Part shown: piece after piece, positions 22,814-30,075 of the stretch
Layout of the letters: each line of letters opens with the position of its first letter
How positions within the stretch are numbered: position 1 is the first letter of the stretch
Assembly (NCBI GenBank): GCA_026989495.1
Contig: JALSJE010000010.1
Span: forward strand, 1 to 32,979
Direction of reading: 5' to 3'
Length of the DNA: 32,979 bases
Source of the DNA: Gammaproteobacteria bacterium
Lineage (GTDB): Bacteria > Pseudomonadota > Gammaproteobacteria > S144-34
The notes under the pieces: generated by a model
The model's database searches: none
Told to the model about the DNA's origin: nothing
What the model saw: the letters and a program-made list of their open reading frames with translations, nothing else
Made by a program: the position numbers and the translations under genes

Positions 22814-23958
22814 CCGCCGTCTTCCGTCTCCGGCACGGCGGGCACCCCCGGGCGCACCCCTTCGCGGTCGAGCGAGCGCACCACCCGCTCACCCGCGCGC
22901 AGCCCCTCGAGCACCTCCGTCCAGCGCCAGTTGGCGAGCCCCGCGCGGATGGGGCGCGCCACCAGCCGGCCGTGCGCCGGGTCCAGGACCAGCACGCGGG
23001 GCCCTTCCTGCACGGCCTCCGTGGGCACGCGCAGCACCTTCTCGCGGCGCTCGATCACGATCTCCACGTCGGCGCTGTAGCCCGGAAGCAGGGGGACGCG
23101 GGGCGGGGCCTCGAAGCGCACCTCCACGTCGACCGTGCGGGCCTGGCGCTCGGCCTCGCGCACGTAGGCCGCCACGCGCCGCACGCGCCCCGCGAAGACG
23201 TGTCCCCGGAAGGCGTCGAGCGTCACGCGCACGGGCAGCCCCGTCCGCACCCGCGCCGCGTCCACCTCGTCGATGGGGGCGCTGACGTAGAGGCAGCCCG
23301 GGTCGATCAGGTCCACCGCGGGCGGCGTGGCCACACCCAGGGGCGAGGGGGTGATGTACTCGCCCACCTCGCCGTTGACCTCGGCCACGACGCCGGCGAA
23401 GGGGGCGTGCAGGCGCGTGCGCGTGAGCTCGGCCTCGGCCAGCCGCAGGTTTGCGTCCGCGACCCTGATCCCGGCCTCGGCCGCGGCGCAGGCGGCCGCG
23501 CGCGTCTCGGCCTCGCCGAGGGCGCGGTCATGCGCCTCCTCGGAGGCGAGCCCCCGGCGGCGCAGGCGCGCGAGGCGCTCGGCCTCGCGCCGGGCCACGC
23601 GCGCGGCGATGCAGGCCTCGCGCGCGCGGGCGCGCGCCGCCTCGGCGCGGGCGGCGGCGAGCGCGCGCCGCGCGGCGAGGTCGCGGTTCCACAGCTCGAG
23701 CAGGAGCGCGCCGGCCGCCACATGCTGGCCCTCGCGCACCAGCAGCCGTGCGATCTGGCCGCCGACGGCCGGGGAGAGGCGCGCGCGCCGGCAGGCCTTC
23801 ACGGTCCCCGCGCGGGTGTTGGTGACGGTGGCCTCGACCGGACCGTAGCCCACGGCGGCCACCTGCACCGCCACCGGCTCGGGCCGGCCCAGACGCCACA
23901 GGGCGAAGGCCGCGGCGGCCGCCGCTGCGAGCAGGAGCGGGGCGGCGAGCCTGCGCAT
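22810..23958 (-). CDS. Periplasmic membrane fusion protein (HlyD/MacA type)
   Basis: A 382-residue adaptor with an N-terminal membrane anchor (about 4-20), a split biotinyl-lipoyl domain (GGQIARLLVREGQHV and LHAPFAGVVAEVNGEVGEYI) flanking a long Ala/Arg/Glu-rich alpha-hairpin (about 95-185), then beta-barrel and membrane-proximal domains. This is the standard adaptor of tripartite exporters. No TolC-like outer-membrane gene is near, so a genome-wide TolC would be needed. No strong ribosome-binding site precedes the start. It is the first gene of the cassette. Confidence 0.92.
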   Translation of the reverse strand: MRRLAAPLLLAAAAAAAFALWRLGRPEPVAVQVAAVGYGPVEATVTNTRAGTVKACRRARLSPAVGGQIARLLVREGQHVAAGALLLELWNRDLAARRALAAARAEAARARAREACIAARVARREAERLARLRRRGLASEEAHDRALGEAETRAAACAAAEAGIRVADANLRLAEAELTRTRLHAPFAGVVAEVNGEVGEYITPSPLGVATPPAVDLIDPGCLYVSAPIDEVDAARVRTGLPVRVTLDAFRGHVFAGRVRRVAAYVREAERQARTVDVEVRFEAPPRVPLLPGYSADVEIVIERREKVLRVPTEAVQEGPRVLVLDPAHGRLVARPIRAGLANWRWTEVLEGLRAGERVVRSLDREGVRPGVPAVPETEDGG

Positions 23959-24006
23959 CGGCTGGTGGGGGCGTTCCCGGTCCCGCGCCGGCGCGGTGGC
24001 CGGGGC

Positions 24007-24513
24007 TCAGGCGAACATGGCCGCCACGGTGATGCCGGAGGCGAGCAGGCCGAAGCCGGCGAACAGGCGCTGGCGCTGGCGCAGCAGGAGCCAGGCCGAG
24101 ACCAGCATGCCCGGCACGACGACGAACACGCCGAGCGCGATGCCCGCCATGGTGAGCCCGTCGCCGCGGTGCAGATGCTCCAGGTACCAGTGGCCGTCGG
24201 GACGCTCGCCGACCGTGTCCTGCCAGATCTCGTCGACGCTGCGGCCTTCCCAGATGGCCGAGAGCACCAGCTCGGGCTCCATGAAGTTGAGCTCGGTCAC
24301 GAAGGCGAGCACGGAGCCGAGGATCGTGATGAAGGATCCCAGGATCGTGCCCCAGTAGACGACGTCGCCGTAGGCGACGGCGGCCCGGGGCACGGTCGGC
24401 CGCTCGAGCTCATGCTCGAGCATCTCCTCGACATGCCCGATCTCGTGCTCGAGCGCTTCCTCCACATGCTCGGCCTTCTCCTTGAGTCTCCTCTCGATCT
24501 CCCGCATCGTCAT
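24007..24513 (-). CDS. Small membrane protein with a His/Glu-rich N-terminal helix
   Basis: A 168-residue protein of no family I recognise. Residues 4-37 form a charged helix holding a tandem 11-residue repeat (HVEEALEHEIG, HVEEMLEHELE), with His at 16, 23, 27 and 34. Three hydrophobic segments follow (about 50-70, 118-143, 148-168), with a polar loop in between containing WYLEHLHRGDG. The gene starts 13 bases after the TauE/SafE permease gene with a GAGGGGGG ribosome-binding site, so the two are co-transcribed. A role in metal sensing or as a helper to the permease is inference. A second ATG two codons downstream is possible. Confidence 0.78.
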   Translation of the reverse strand: MTMREIERRLKEKAEHVEEALEHEIGHVEEMLEHELERPTVPRAAVAYGDVVYWGTILGSFITILGSVLAFVTELNFMEPELVLSAIWEGRSVDEIWQDTVGERPDGHWYLEHLHRGDGLTMAGIALGVFVVVPGMLVSAWLLLRQRQRLFAGFGLLASGITVAAMFA

Positions 24514-24526
24514 GGTCGCGCCCCCC

Positions 24527-25534
24527 TCACAGCATCGGGACGTCGAAGCCGAACAGCGTCTCGGCCCCGCGCACCACCAGCTTGATGCTGGTCAGGAACA
24601 GAAGGACGATGAGTATCTTGCGCACGAAGCCGGCCTGGATGCGCGCCAGGATGTGGGCGCCCAGGATGCCGCCCACCACCTGCCCCAGCATCCAGGGGGC
24701 GGCGAACAGCGCGATGAGCGCGCCCTTGGTGATGTAGGGCCAGATGGCCGCGGCGTTGCCGATCGCGAGCAGCACGCCGCTGGAGGCGGCCGCCACCTTG
24801 AGGGGCACGTCCATCACCAGGTTGAGCACGGGCACCACGGCCCAGCCGCCCCCGAGGCCGAAGAAGCCGCCGACGAAGCCGACCGCCAGGAACAGCAGCC
24901 CGCCCGGCAGCACGCGGTTGGCGTGGTAGGTGACCGGCCTGGCCAGGGACTCTTCCCAGTAGGTGTTGCGCATGCCGAGCCTGCGGCTGAGGCCGTCCAG
25001 GTTGCGCGGCACCGGATACTCGGTCTTGGAGCCGCCGAGGACGAACATGAGGGCGATGAAGATCAGCAGCCCGCCCAGCAGCAGCCGCACGATGGCGTCG
25101 CCCGTGGCGCCCATGGTGTCGGCGAGCACGATCGCGGCCTTGGCGCCGAGGATGGCCCCCACGATGATGGGCACGGCGCAGTAGAAGACCAGCCGCACGT
25201 CGGCCAGGCCCTTGCGCATGAAGGGGCCGGAGGAGACCAGCCCGCTGAACATGGCCACCACCAGGCCGGTGGAGCGGATCAGGAGGGTGTCCACGTTGGT
25301 GAAGCCCAGCATCACCGGGGTGAACAGCACCCCGCCGCCGACCCCGCCCAGCACCGCCACCACGGCGATGAGGGTGCTGAAGAGGAAGGAGGCGGCGAGG
25401 ATGAGCCACATCCCCCCGGCCGTGAGCACCTCGGTGCTCTCCACGGCCGAGAACATCGCCATCGCCGCGTAGGCCACCACGATCGCGACGAGAAGGAAGG
25501 TCAGCTCAGGTATGCGCCGCGCGAGCTCGAGCAT
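24527..25534 (-). CDS. TauE/SafE-family permease (possible sulfite/organosulfonate exporter)
   Basis: A 335-residue polytopic membrane protein with about eight hydrophobic helices in two repeated halves. The glycine motifs GGVGGGVLFTPVM and GGFFGLGGGWAVVPVL are the internal-repeat signatures of the TauE/SafE (DUF81) family, which exports sulfite, sulfoacetate or related anions. A long central loop (about 170-205) separates the halves. Given dsrAB about 7 kb away, sulfite is an attractive substrate, but the family is broad. It is followed by the small membrane protein gene, and a GGGGGGA ribosome-binding site is present. Confidence 0.9.
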   Translation of the reverse strand: MLELARRIPELTFLLVAIVVAYAAMAMFSAVESTEVLTAGGMWLILAASFLFSTLIAVVAVLGGVGGGVLFTPVMLGFTNVDTLLIRSTGLVVAMFSGLVSSGPFMRKGLADVRLVFYCAVPIIVGAILGAKAAIVLADTMGATGDAIVRLLLGGLLIFIALMFVLGGSKTEYPVPRNLDGLSRRLGMRNTYWEESLARPVTYHANRVLPGGLLFLAVGFVGGFFGLGGGWAVVPVLNLVMDVPLKVAAASSGVLLAIGNAAAIWPYITKGALIALFAAPWMLGQVVGGILGAHILARIQAGFVRKILIVLLFLTSIKLVVRGAETLFGFDVPML

Positions 25535-25587
25535 CGTTGCGGAATCCCCCCTGGCAGCGGCCGCCGGGTCGGCGGCGCCTGACGCAT

Positions 25588-25617
25588 AAAAAACCCCGCC
25601 CCGGAACGGGCCGGGGC
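25588..25617 (-). terminator. Rho-independent terminator of the MbcA/ParS-type gene
   Basis: On the minus strand GCCCCGG, a 6-base loop and CCGGGGC are followed by GGGGTTTTTT. It lies 66 bases past the stop of the gene at 25683-26090 and separates it from the TauE/SafE operon. Confidence 0.88.
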
Positions 25618-25682
25618 AGCGGGGCCGGGGGGATTATACGGATCCCGGCCGCCCGCCGCACCCTGCCGGGAGGGCGCCTGCC

Positions 25683-26090
25683 TCAGGCGCTCTGCCAGGC
25701 GAAGATGCAGTCGAGGTGCGCACGCACGGCGATGAGGCCCTCGAGGCCGTCGTCGATCATGACGGCGAGCGGCGCGCGCGCACCGAAGCGGCGGTTGGGG
25801 CGCTGGAGCCAGACCGTGGTCATGGCCGGGTCGCGCGGGAAGGTGGTGCGCAGGGCCTCGGCGATGCCCACCAGGTGCTCGACCCGCTCCATGAGCTCCA
25901 GGTTGTCGGTGGGGAAGGGCGTGCCCTGGCGCCAGCGCCGCAGGACGCGATGGGGCGTGTCCGGCGGAAAGCCGAGCAGGGTGAGCTGGTCCTCCTCGCG
26001 CAGGCCCCAGACCTCGAGCATGTGCATGACCGCGCGGGTCAGCTCCGCCTGGTCGGCGAGGGTCATCTCGTGCATCTTGGGGGTGCTCAC
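25683..26090 (-). CDS. Solitary MbcA/ParS/Xre-type (DUF2384) protein
   Basis: A 135-residue protein. The N-terminal part is helical and resembles an Xre-like DNA-binding head (LGFPPDTPHRVLRRWRQG). The C-terminal part carries the MbcA/ParS toxin-binding landmarks (WLQRPNRRFGARAPLAVMIDDGLEGLIAVRAHLD). Members of this family usually neutralise RES-domain toxins, but no RES or other toxin gene is adjacent, and a terminator follows directly. It may be an orphan antitoxin or a housekeeping regulator of the same fold. I take the GTG at 26090, with GGAGG nine bases upstream; ATG 26075 is an alternative. Confidence 0.82.
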   Translation of the reverse strand: MSTPKMHEMTLADQAELTRAVMHMLEVWGLREEDQLTLLGFPPDTPHRVLRRWRQGTPFPTDNLELMERVEHLVGIAEALRTTFPRDPAMTTVWLQRPNRRFGARAPLAVMIDDGLEGLIAVRAHLDCIFAWQSA

Positions 26091-26216
26091 CTCGATACGC
26101 CTCCGGGCACGCTGAGTCTGACATCCGTCACCTTAGCAGAAGCCGCGGTGTCCCGCCATCGTCCCCGCGCTCCCCGGCCTTGGCGCGCCGGCCCGCCGGG
26201 GCCATCATGGGCCTCG

Positions 26217-27536
26217 ATGCCGCTCACGCTCCGTTCCCGGTCTTCCGGCAGAGGCGAGGAAGCAGCCGCTGTCCGCGCATGGGCCCTGTACGACTGGGGG
26301 AATTCGGCCTTCGCCACGGCGGTGGTGGCGGGGCTCTATCCCGTGATGCTCAAGGGCTGGTGGGGCGCGGAGCTCGAGTCCACGCGCACCACCTTCCTGC
26401 TGGGGCTGGTGAGCGCCGCGGTGGCGCTGGGGGTGGCGGTGCTCGCCCCCCTGCTCGGGGCGGTGGCCGACGGCCTCGGCCGCCGCCGGGCCTTCCTGGG
26501 CGCCTTCGCCTTCCTGGGCGCGGCGGCCACCGCCGGCCTGGCGCTGGCGGGCGAGGGGGCGTGGCGCACGGCGCTCGCCCTCTATGGAATCGCGGCCCTC
26601 GGCTTCGGCGCCGCCAACGCCTTCTACGACGCGCTCCTGACCCAGGTGGCCTCGCCGCGGGACTACGACCGCGTCTCGGCCTACGGCTACGCCCTCGGCT
26701 ACCTGGGCGGGGGGCTGTTCTTCGCGGCGGCGATGGGGGTGGTGCTGGGGCACGAGTCGCTGGGGCTCGACTCGCGTGCGCAGGCGGTGCAGGGGGTGCT
26801 CGTGGCGACGGCCCTGTGGTGGGCGGCGTTCACGGTGCCCGTGCTGCGGCGCGTGCGCGAAAGTCAGGCCGCGGAGCCCGGCCTGCACGGCGTACGGGCG
26901 GCGCTGGGCGCCGGCTGGCGGCGGCTGCGCGAGACCTTCCACCATGTCCGCCGGCTGAAGCCCGTGGCGTGGTTCCTCGCGGCCTACTGGCTCTACATCG
27001 ACGGGGTCAACACCGTCTTCCGCATGGCCGTGGACTACGGGGCCGCGCTCGGTCTCGGCACCGGCCATCTGCTGGGGGCGCTGCTGCTCACCCAGTTCGT
27101 CTCCTTTCCGGCCGCGCTCGCCTTCGGACGCATCGGCGAGCGCTGGGGGAGCCGCGCCGGCATCTGGCTGGGGCTCGCCGTCTACGGCGCGGTGACGGCG
27201 TGGGGGTACTTCCTGGTGGCGGCGTGGCAGTTCTACGTGCTGGCGCTCGCCGTGGGCCTGGTGCAGGGCGGTGTGCAGTCCCTGAGCCGGGCCTGGTATG
27301 CGCGCCTCGTTCCGCCGGAGGCCGCCGCGGAGTTCTTCGGCTTCTACAACGTGGTGGGGCGCTTCGCGGCGGTGCTGGGACCGCTCGCCGTCGGCCTCAC
27401 GGCGGAGCTCGCGGGCAGCCACCGGCTGGCGCTGCTCGCGCTGCTCGCCTTCTTCGGCCTCGGCGGCCTGCTGCTCGCCCGGGTGCCGGACCCGGCCCGT
27501 CCGGGGCTCAGGCGCTCGCCCGCGCCGCCTCCCTGA
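26217..27536 (+). CDS. MFS transporter, UMF1 (Atg22-like) family
   Basis: A 439-residue, 12-helix transporter. The opening RAWALYDWGNSAFATAV is the hallmark of the UMF1/Atg22-like family. The loop-2 motif GAVADGLGRRRAF, YDALLTQVASPRDYDRVSAYGYALGYLGG and the second-half GRIGERWGSR agree with it. Substrates of bacterial members are unknown; the yeast relative exports amino acids from the vacuole. The ATG at 26217 has no clear ribosome-binding site, so the start is uncertain by several codons. The 3' end overlaps the convergent PilZ gene by 29 bases. Confidence 0.9.
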   Translation: MPLTLRSRSSGRGEEAAAVRAWALYDWGNSAFATAVVAGLYPVMLKGWWGAELESTRTTFLLGLVSAAVALGVAVLAPLLGAVADGLGRRRAFLGAFAFLGAAATAGLALAGEGAWRTALALYGIAALGFGAANAFYDALLTQVASPRDYDRVSAYGYALGYLGGGLFFAAAMGVVLGHESLGLDSRAQAVQGVLVATALWWAAFTVPVLRRVRESQAAEPGLHGVRAALGAGWRRLRETFHHVRRLKPVAWFLAAYWLYIDGVNTVFRMAVDYGAALGLGTGHLLGALLLTQFVSFPAALAFGRIGERWGSRAGIWLGLAVYGAVTAWGYFLVAAWQFYVLALAVGLVQGGVQSLSRAWYARLVPPEAAAEFFGFYNVVGRFAAVLGPLAVGLTAELAGSHRLALLALLAFFGLGGLLLARVPDPARPGLRRSPAPPP

Positions 27537-27852
27537 GGAGATCCCGCAGGGTGCGCACGACCTCCAGGTCGATGCGGTCGAAGCGCACCGCCACCCCCTC
27601 GGACGTGCGGTAGACGGCGTGCCCGCGCACCGTGCAGTAGCCGTCGGGCGCGCCCCGGCGCCCTTTGCAGGGGAAGCGCAGCAGCACCTCGCGGTAGGCG
27701 GGCAGCTCCGGCTCGTCGGTGAGGAGGAACATGCCCCCGAAGCTCACGTCGCGCGTGCGCGCGCGCAGCACGCGCCGCGAGGGCTCCCTGCCGCAGCAGA
27801 AGACCTCGACCTCCATCTCCACCGGTCGCCGCTCGCTCCAGCGTCGGTCCAT
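27508..27852 (-). CDS. PilZ-domain c-di-GMP-binding protein
   Basis: A 114-residue single-domain protein. The c-di-GMP motifs are present: the Arg-rich RRWSERRPVEM near the N-terminus (RxxxR) and RDVSFGGMFL (D/NxSxxG) at about 35-44. Strands of the PilZ barrel and a C-terminal helix (VVRTLRDLLREA) follow. Such proteins switch motility, adhesion or exopolysaccharide output in response to c-di-GMP. GGAGGAGGG precedes the ATG at 27852. The 3' end overlaps the MFS gene tail-to-tail by 29 bases, so simultaneous transcription would generate an RNA duplex. Confidence 0.92.
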   Translation of the reverse strand: MDRRWSERRPVEMEVEVFCCGREPSRRVLRARTRDVSFGGMFLLTDEPELPAYREVLLRFPCKGRRGAPDGYCTVRGHAVYRTSEGVAVRFDRIDLEVVRTLRDLLREAARASA

Positions 27853-27873
27853 GGGACCCTCCTCCGGCTCAAC

Positions 27874-27903
27874 GTGCGGTGGCACCGCACCACTGAAACT
27901 ATA
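27874..27903 (-). promoter_or_regulatory. Possible promoter and palindromic operator of the PilZ gene
   Basis: GTGCGGTG-G-CACCGCAC (27874-27890) is a perfect 17-bp palindrome directly downstream of a -10-like TATAGT (minus, 27903-27898), covering about +1 to +18 of the predicted transcript. No good -35 is visible, so the promoter may be activator-dependent. A second palindrome, CCGACCT-T-AGGTCGG, lies at 27939-27953 further upstream. Both could be regulator sites or RNA hairpins. Confidence 0.5.
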
Positions 27904-28296
27904 GACCACATCGGGGCAGGGGGTTCCCTCCGGCTTTGCCGACCTTAGGTCGGGGCGCAGCGCGGCCGGAAGGCGCGGGTGGGGCACACGGCAGCGGAGC
28001 GCCCACGGGCAGGCCCGCCGTGTCACCGGCGCGCCCAGAAGGGGTTCACCGTCCCTGGCAGCGTTCTGCCCGCACCGCTTTTCCCCCTGGGGGGACTCCT
28101 GTTCCCCGCGTCCCTTTATCCCCTGTGGGGCCTGCTTCCAGCCGGCCCGGCGCGGCTGGAAGCCGCGCCTGCGGGCGAGGAGGCACGGTGCCGCGGAGAC
28201 GGGGAGCGGCCTGCGAGGGCCGCGGAGGCGCCGCATCCGCGCCGGCCCCGTGTCCGCGCGGCCAGGAGGCGCATCGCGCGGGTGCCCTCAGGCGGT
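27904..28296. other. Gene-free gap upstream of the PilZ gene
   Basis: Holds the palindrome at 27939-27953 and one inverted copy of the hairpin-doublet repeat (28128-28169). I see no credible gene; open frames through it are low-complexity. No clear T-run terminator follows the GluQ-RS gene. Confidence 0.6.
28128..28169. repeat. REP-like hairpin doublet, copy 3 (inverted orientation)
   Basis: The same two hairpins as copies 1 and 2 on the opposite strand, with the tag appearing as CCTGTGG just before. One stem base differs (GGGCCTGCT instead of GGGCCGGCT), opposite AGCCGGCCC. Confidence 0.88.
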
Positions 28297-29265
28297 CTAG
28301 GCCCCGGCGGCGGAGCCCCTTGCCTTGGTGCCGGCCTCCGGCACGGCGGGCAGGGCCCGCGCCCGTGGCAGGCGCGCCGCCGACCACGCCTGCACCGCCC
28401 AGGCGAGGAGCTCGGCCGGCGGCGCGCCGCGCAGCGCCTCGGGCGGGGCATGGCCGAGGAAGGCGAGCGCCGCCTCGAGGGCGCGGCCGGGACGGCGCAG
28501 ATCGACGGGCATCGCCCCCGTCTGCTTGCTCAGCTTGGCGCCGTCGGGTCCGGTCGCGACCGGGAGGTGCAGATAGCGGGGCGTGGGCAGGCCGAGCAGG
28601 CGCTGGAGATGGATGTGGCACCAGGTGGCCTCCAGCAGGTCGGCCCCCCGGACCACGTCGGTGATGCCCTGGGCGGCGTCGTCCACCACGACGGCGAGAT
28701 GGTAGGCCGTGAGCCCGTCGCGGCGGTGGACCACGAAGTCGCCCACCTGCTCGGCGAGCCCGGCGTGGCAGGGGCCCTGGAGGCGGTCGTCGAGCGCCAC
28801 GCGGACCCCGTCCACGCGCACCCGCAGCGCATGGGGCCCCGGGCCGGGCGCGCGGGCGCGGCAGGTGCCGGGGTACACGGGCCCGAGGGGGCCGCGGCGA
28901 CGGGCCTCGCGCGCGATGCGGCTGCGCGGGCAGGTGCAGGGGTAGGTCCAGCCCGCCTCGGCGAGGTGCTCCAGGGCGGCCCGGTAGGCCTCGGCACGCG
29001 TGCTCTGATGGAGCACGGGGCCGTCCCAGTGCAGTCCCAGGAGCTCGAGCGCCGCCAGGATCGCGGAGGCCGCGCCCGGGACCTCACGGGGCGGATCCAG
29101 GTCCTCGATGCGGACCAGCCACTCGCCACCGTGGGCCCTGGCGTCGAGCCAGCTCCCGAGGGCCGCCACCAGGGACCCGAAGTGGAGTGGGCCGGTGGGC
29201 GAGGGCGCGAAGCGCCCCCGGTAGGCGGGGGCAGGCGGTCGGGGGCGGGCTGGAAACCCGCGCAT
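28297..29265 (-). CDS. gluQ: Glutamyl-Q tRNA(Asp) synthetase
   Basis: A 322-residue truncated paralogue of GltX that attaches glutamate to the queuosine base in the tRNA-Asp anticodon. [25 protein letters not shown] is the catalytic HIGH region. The zinc ligands CTC (110, 112), Y131 and C135 (YPGTC) are diagnostic of GluQ-RS. KLSKQ replaces KMSKS, and the anticodon-binding domain is absent. It follows dksA by 25 bases on the same strand, a common gammaproteobacterial pairing. No strong ribosome-binding site is seen; ATG 29265 gives the expected short lead before RGRFAPSP. Confidence 0.95.
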   Translation of the reverse strand: MRGFPARPRPPAPAYRGRFAPSPTGPLHFGSLVAALGSWLDARAHGGEWLVRIEDLDPPREVPGAASAILAALELLGLHWDGPVLHQSTRAEAYRAALEHLAEAGWTYPCTCPRSRIAREARRRGPLGPVYPGTCRARAPGPGPHALRVRVDGVRVALDDRLQGPCHAGLAEQVGDFVVHRRDGLTAYHLAVVVDDAAQGITDVVRGADLLEATWCHIHLQRLLGLPTPRYLHLPVATGPDGAKLSKQTGAMPVDLRRPGRALEAALAFLGHAPPEALRGAPPAELLAWAVQAWSAARLPRARALPAVPEAGTKARGSAAGA

Positions 29266-29290
29266 CGGCGCGCCCCGGCAGGACCGGCCC

Positions 29291-29971
29291 TCAGAGGCCC
29301 ATCTGGCGCTCGCGCACCTCGTCGAGGGTCTTGCAGTCGATGCAGAGAGTGGCGGTGGGCCGCGCCTCCAGCCGGCGGATGCCGATCTCGACCCCGCAGG
29401 ACTCGCAGTAGCCGTACTCGCCGTTCTCGATGCGCGCCAGCGCCTCGTCGATCTTGCGGATGAGCTTGCGCTCGCGGTCGCGCGTGCGCAGCTCCAGGCT
29501 GAACTCCTCCTCCTGCGTGGCCCGGTCGTTGGGGTCCGGGAAGTTGCCCGCCTCGTCCTGCATGTGGTGCACGGTGCGGTCCACCTCCTCCATGAGCTCA
29601 CGCTTCCAGGCCAGCAGGATCTGGCGGAAGTGCTCGAGCTGGCGCTCGTTCATGTACTCCTCGCCCTTGCGGGGCTGGTAGGGCTCGAAGCCCCGGATCG
29701 GGCCCACGTCCACGGCGGCCGCGCCCCGGCCGCTCTCCACGCGCGCCTTGGGCTGCCTCGGTGCCCTGGCGGCGGATTTCCCGGCGGCAGACGTGGACCT
29801 GGCAGCCTTGGGCTTGGCGGCGGTCCTCGCCTTGCCGGGCGCGGCCTTCTTCGCCGCGGGCTTCGTGGCTGCGCTCTTGGCCTTCTTGGCCGTGGAGGCC
29901 TTCTTCTTGGCCGCGCCCGCCGCCTTCTTCCGGGCGGCGCCGGTGCCGGTCTTGCGCTTGGTGGCAGGCAT
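29291..29971 (-). CDS. dksA: DksA RNA-polymerase-binding regulator with histone-H1-like N-terminal tail
   Basis: A 226-residue protein. The C-terminal part, about 140 residues, is a full DksA: coiled-coil with tip [12 protein letters not shown] (the D-x2-D-x-A tip residues kept), then a zinc finger CESC (189, 192) and CIDC (210, 213). DksA binds the RNA polymerase secondary channel and, with ppGpp, represses stable RNA promoters. The first 80 residues are almost only Lys, Ala, Arg, Pro, Thr and Ser in KKAA/AAKP-like repeats, resembling histone H1/AlgP tails, and make the protein about 75 residues longer than the E. coli one. GAGG precedes ATG 29971, and the frame and promoter support this start. 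Confidence 0.95.
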   Translation of the reverse strand: MPATKRKTGTGAARKKAAGAAKKKASTAKKAKSAATKPAAKKAAPGKARTAAKPKAARSTSAAGKSAARAPRQPKARVESGRGAAAVDVGPIRGFEPYQPRKGEEYMNERQLEHFRQILLAWKRELMEEVDRTVHHMQDEAGNFPDPNDRATQEEEFSLELRTRDRERKLIRKIDEALARIENGEYGYCESCGVEIGIRRLEARPTATLCIDCKTLDEVRERQMGL

Positions 29972-30016
29972 GTCCTCGACTCCCGGGCCCGTCGGGCCCG
30001 CCGAACAAATCGGGGT

Positions 30017-30045
30017 TCTATACCAGAACGCCCCAGGACCCGCAA
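30017..30045 (-). promoter_or_regulatory. Sigma70 promoter of dksA
   Basis: On the minus strand TTGCGG (30045-30040), an exact 17-base spacer, and TATAGA (30022-30017) preceded by TGG, an extended -10. The leader is about 40 bases, including a GC-rich GGGCCC inverted repeat. Confidence 0.78.
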
Positions 30046-30075
30046 GCGAGGGCGCTGCGCTATCCTTGCGGCGCC

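Noticed and set aside
25683-26090. A toxin-antitoxin pair
   Set aside because: Only the antitoxin-like protein is present. The flanking genes are a TauE/SafE permease and an MFS transporter, neither toxin-like.
372-28169. The repeated hairpin units as a CRISPR array
   Set aside because: Copies are kilobases apart without regularly spaced unique spacers, and no cas genes are present. The structure is a REP-type doublet.
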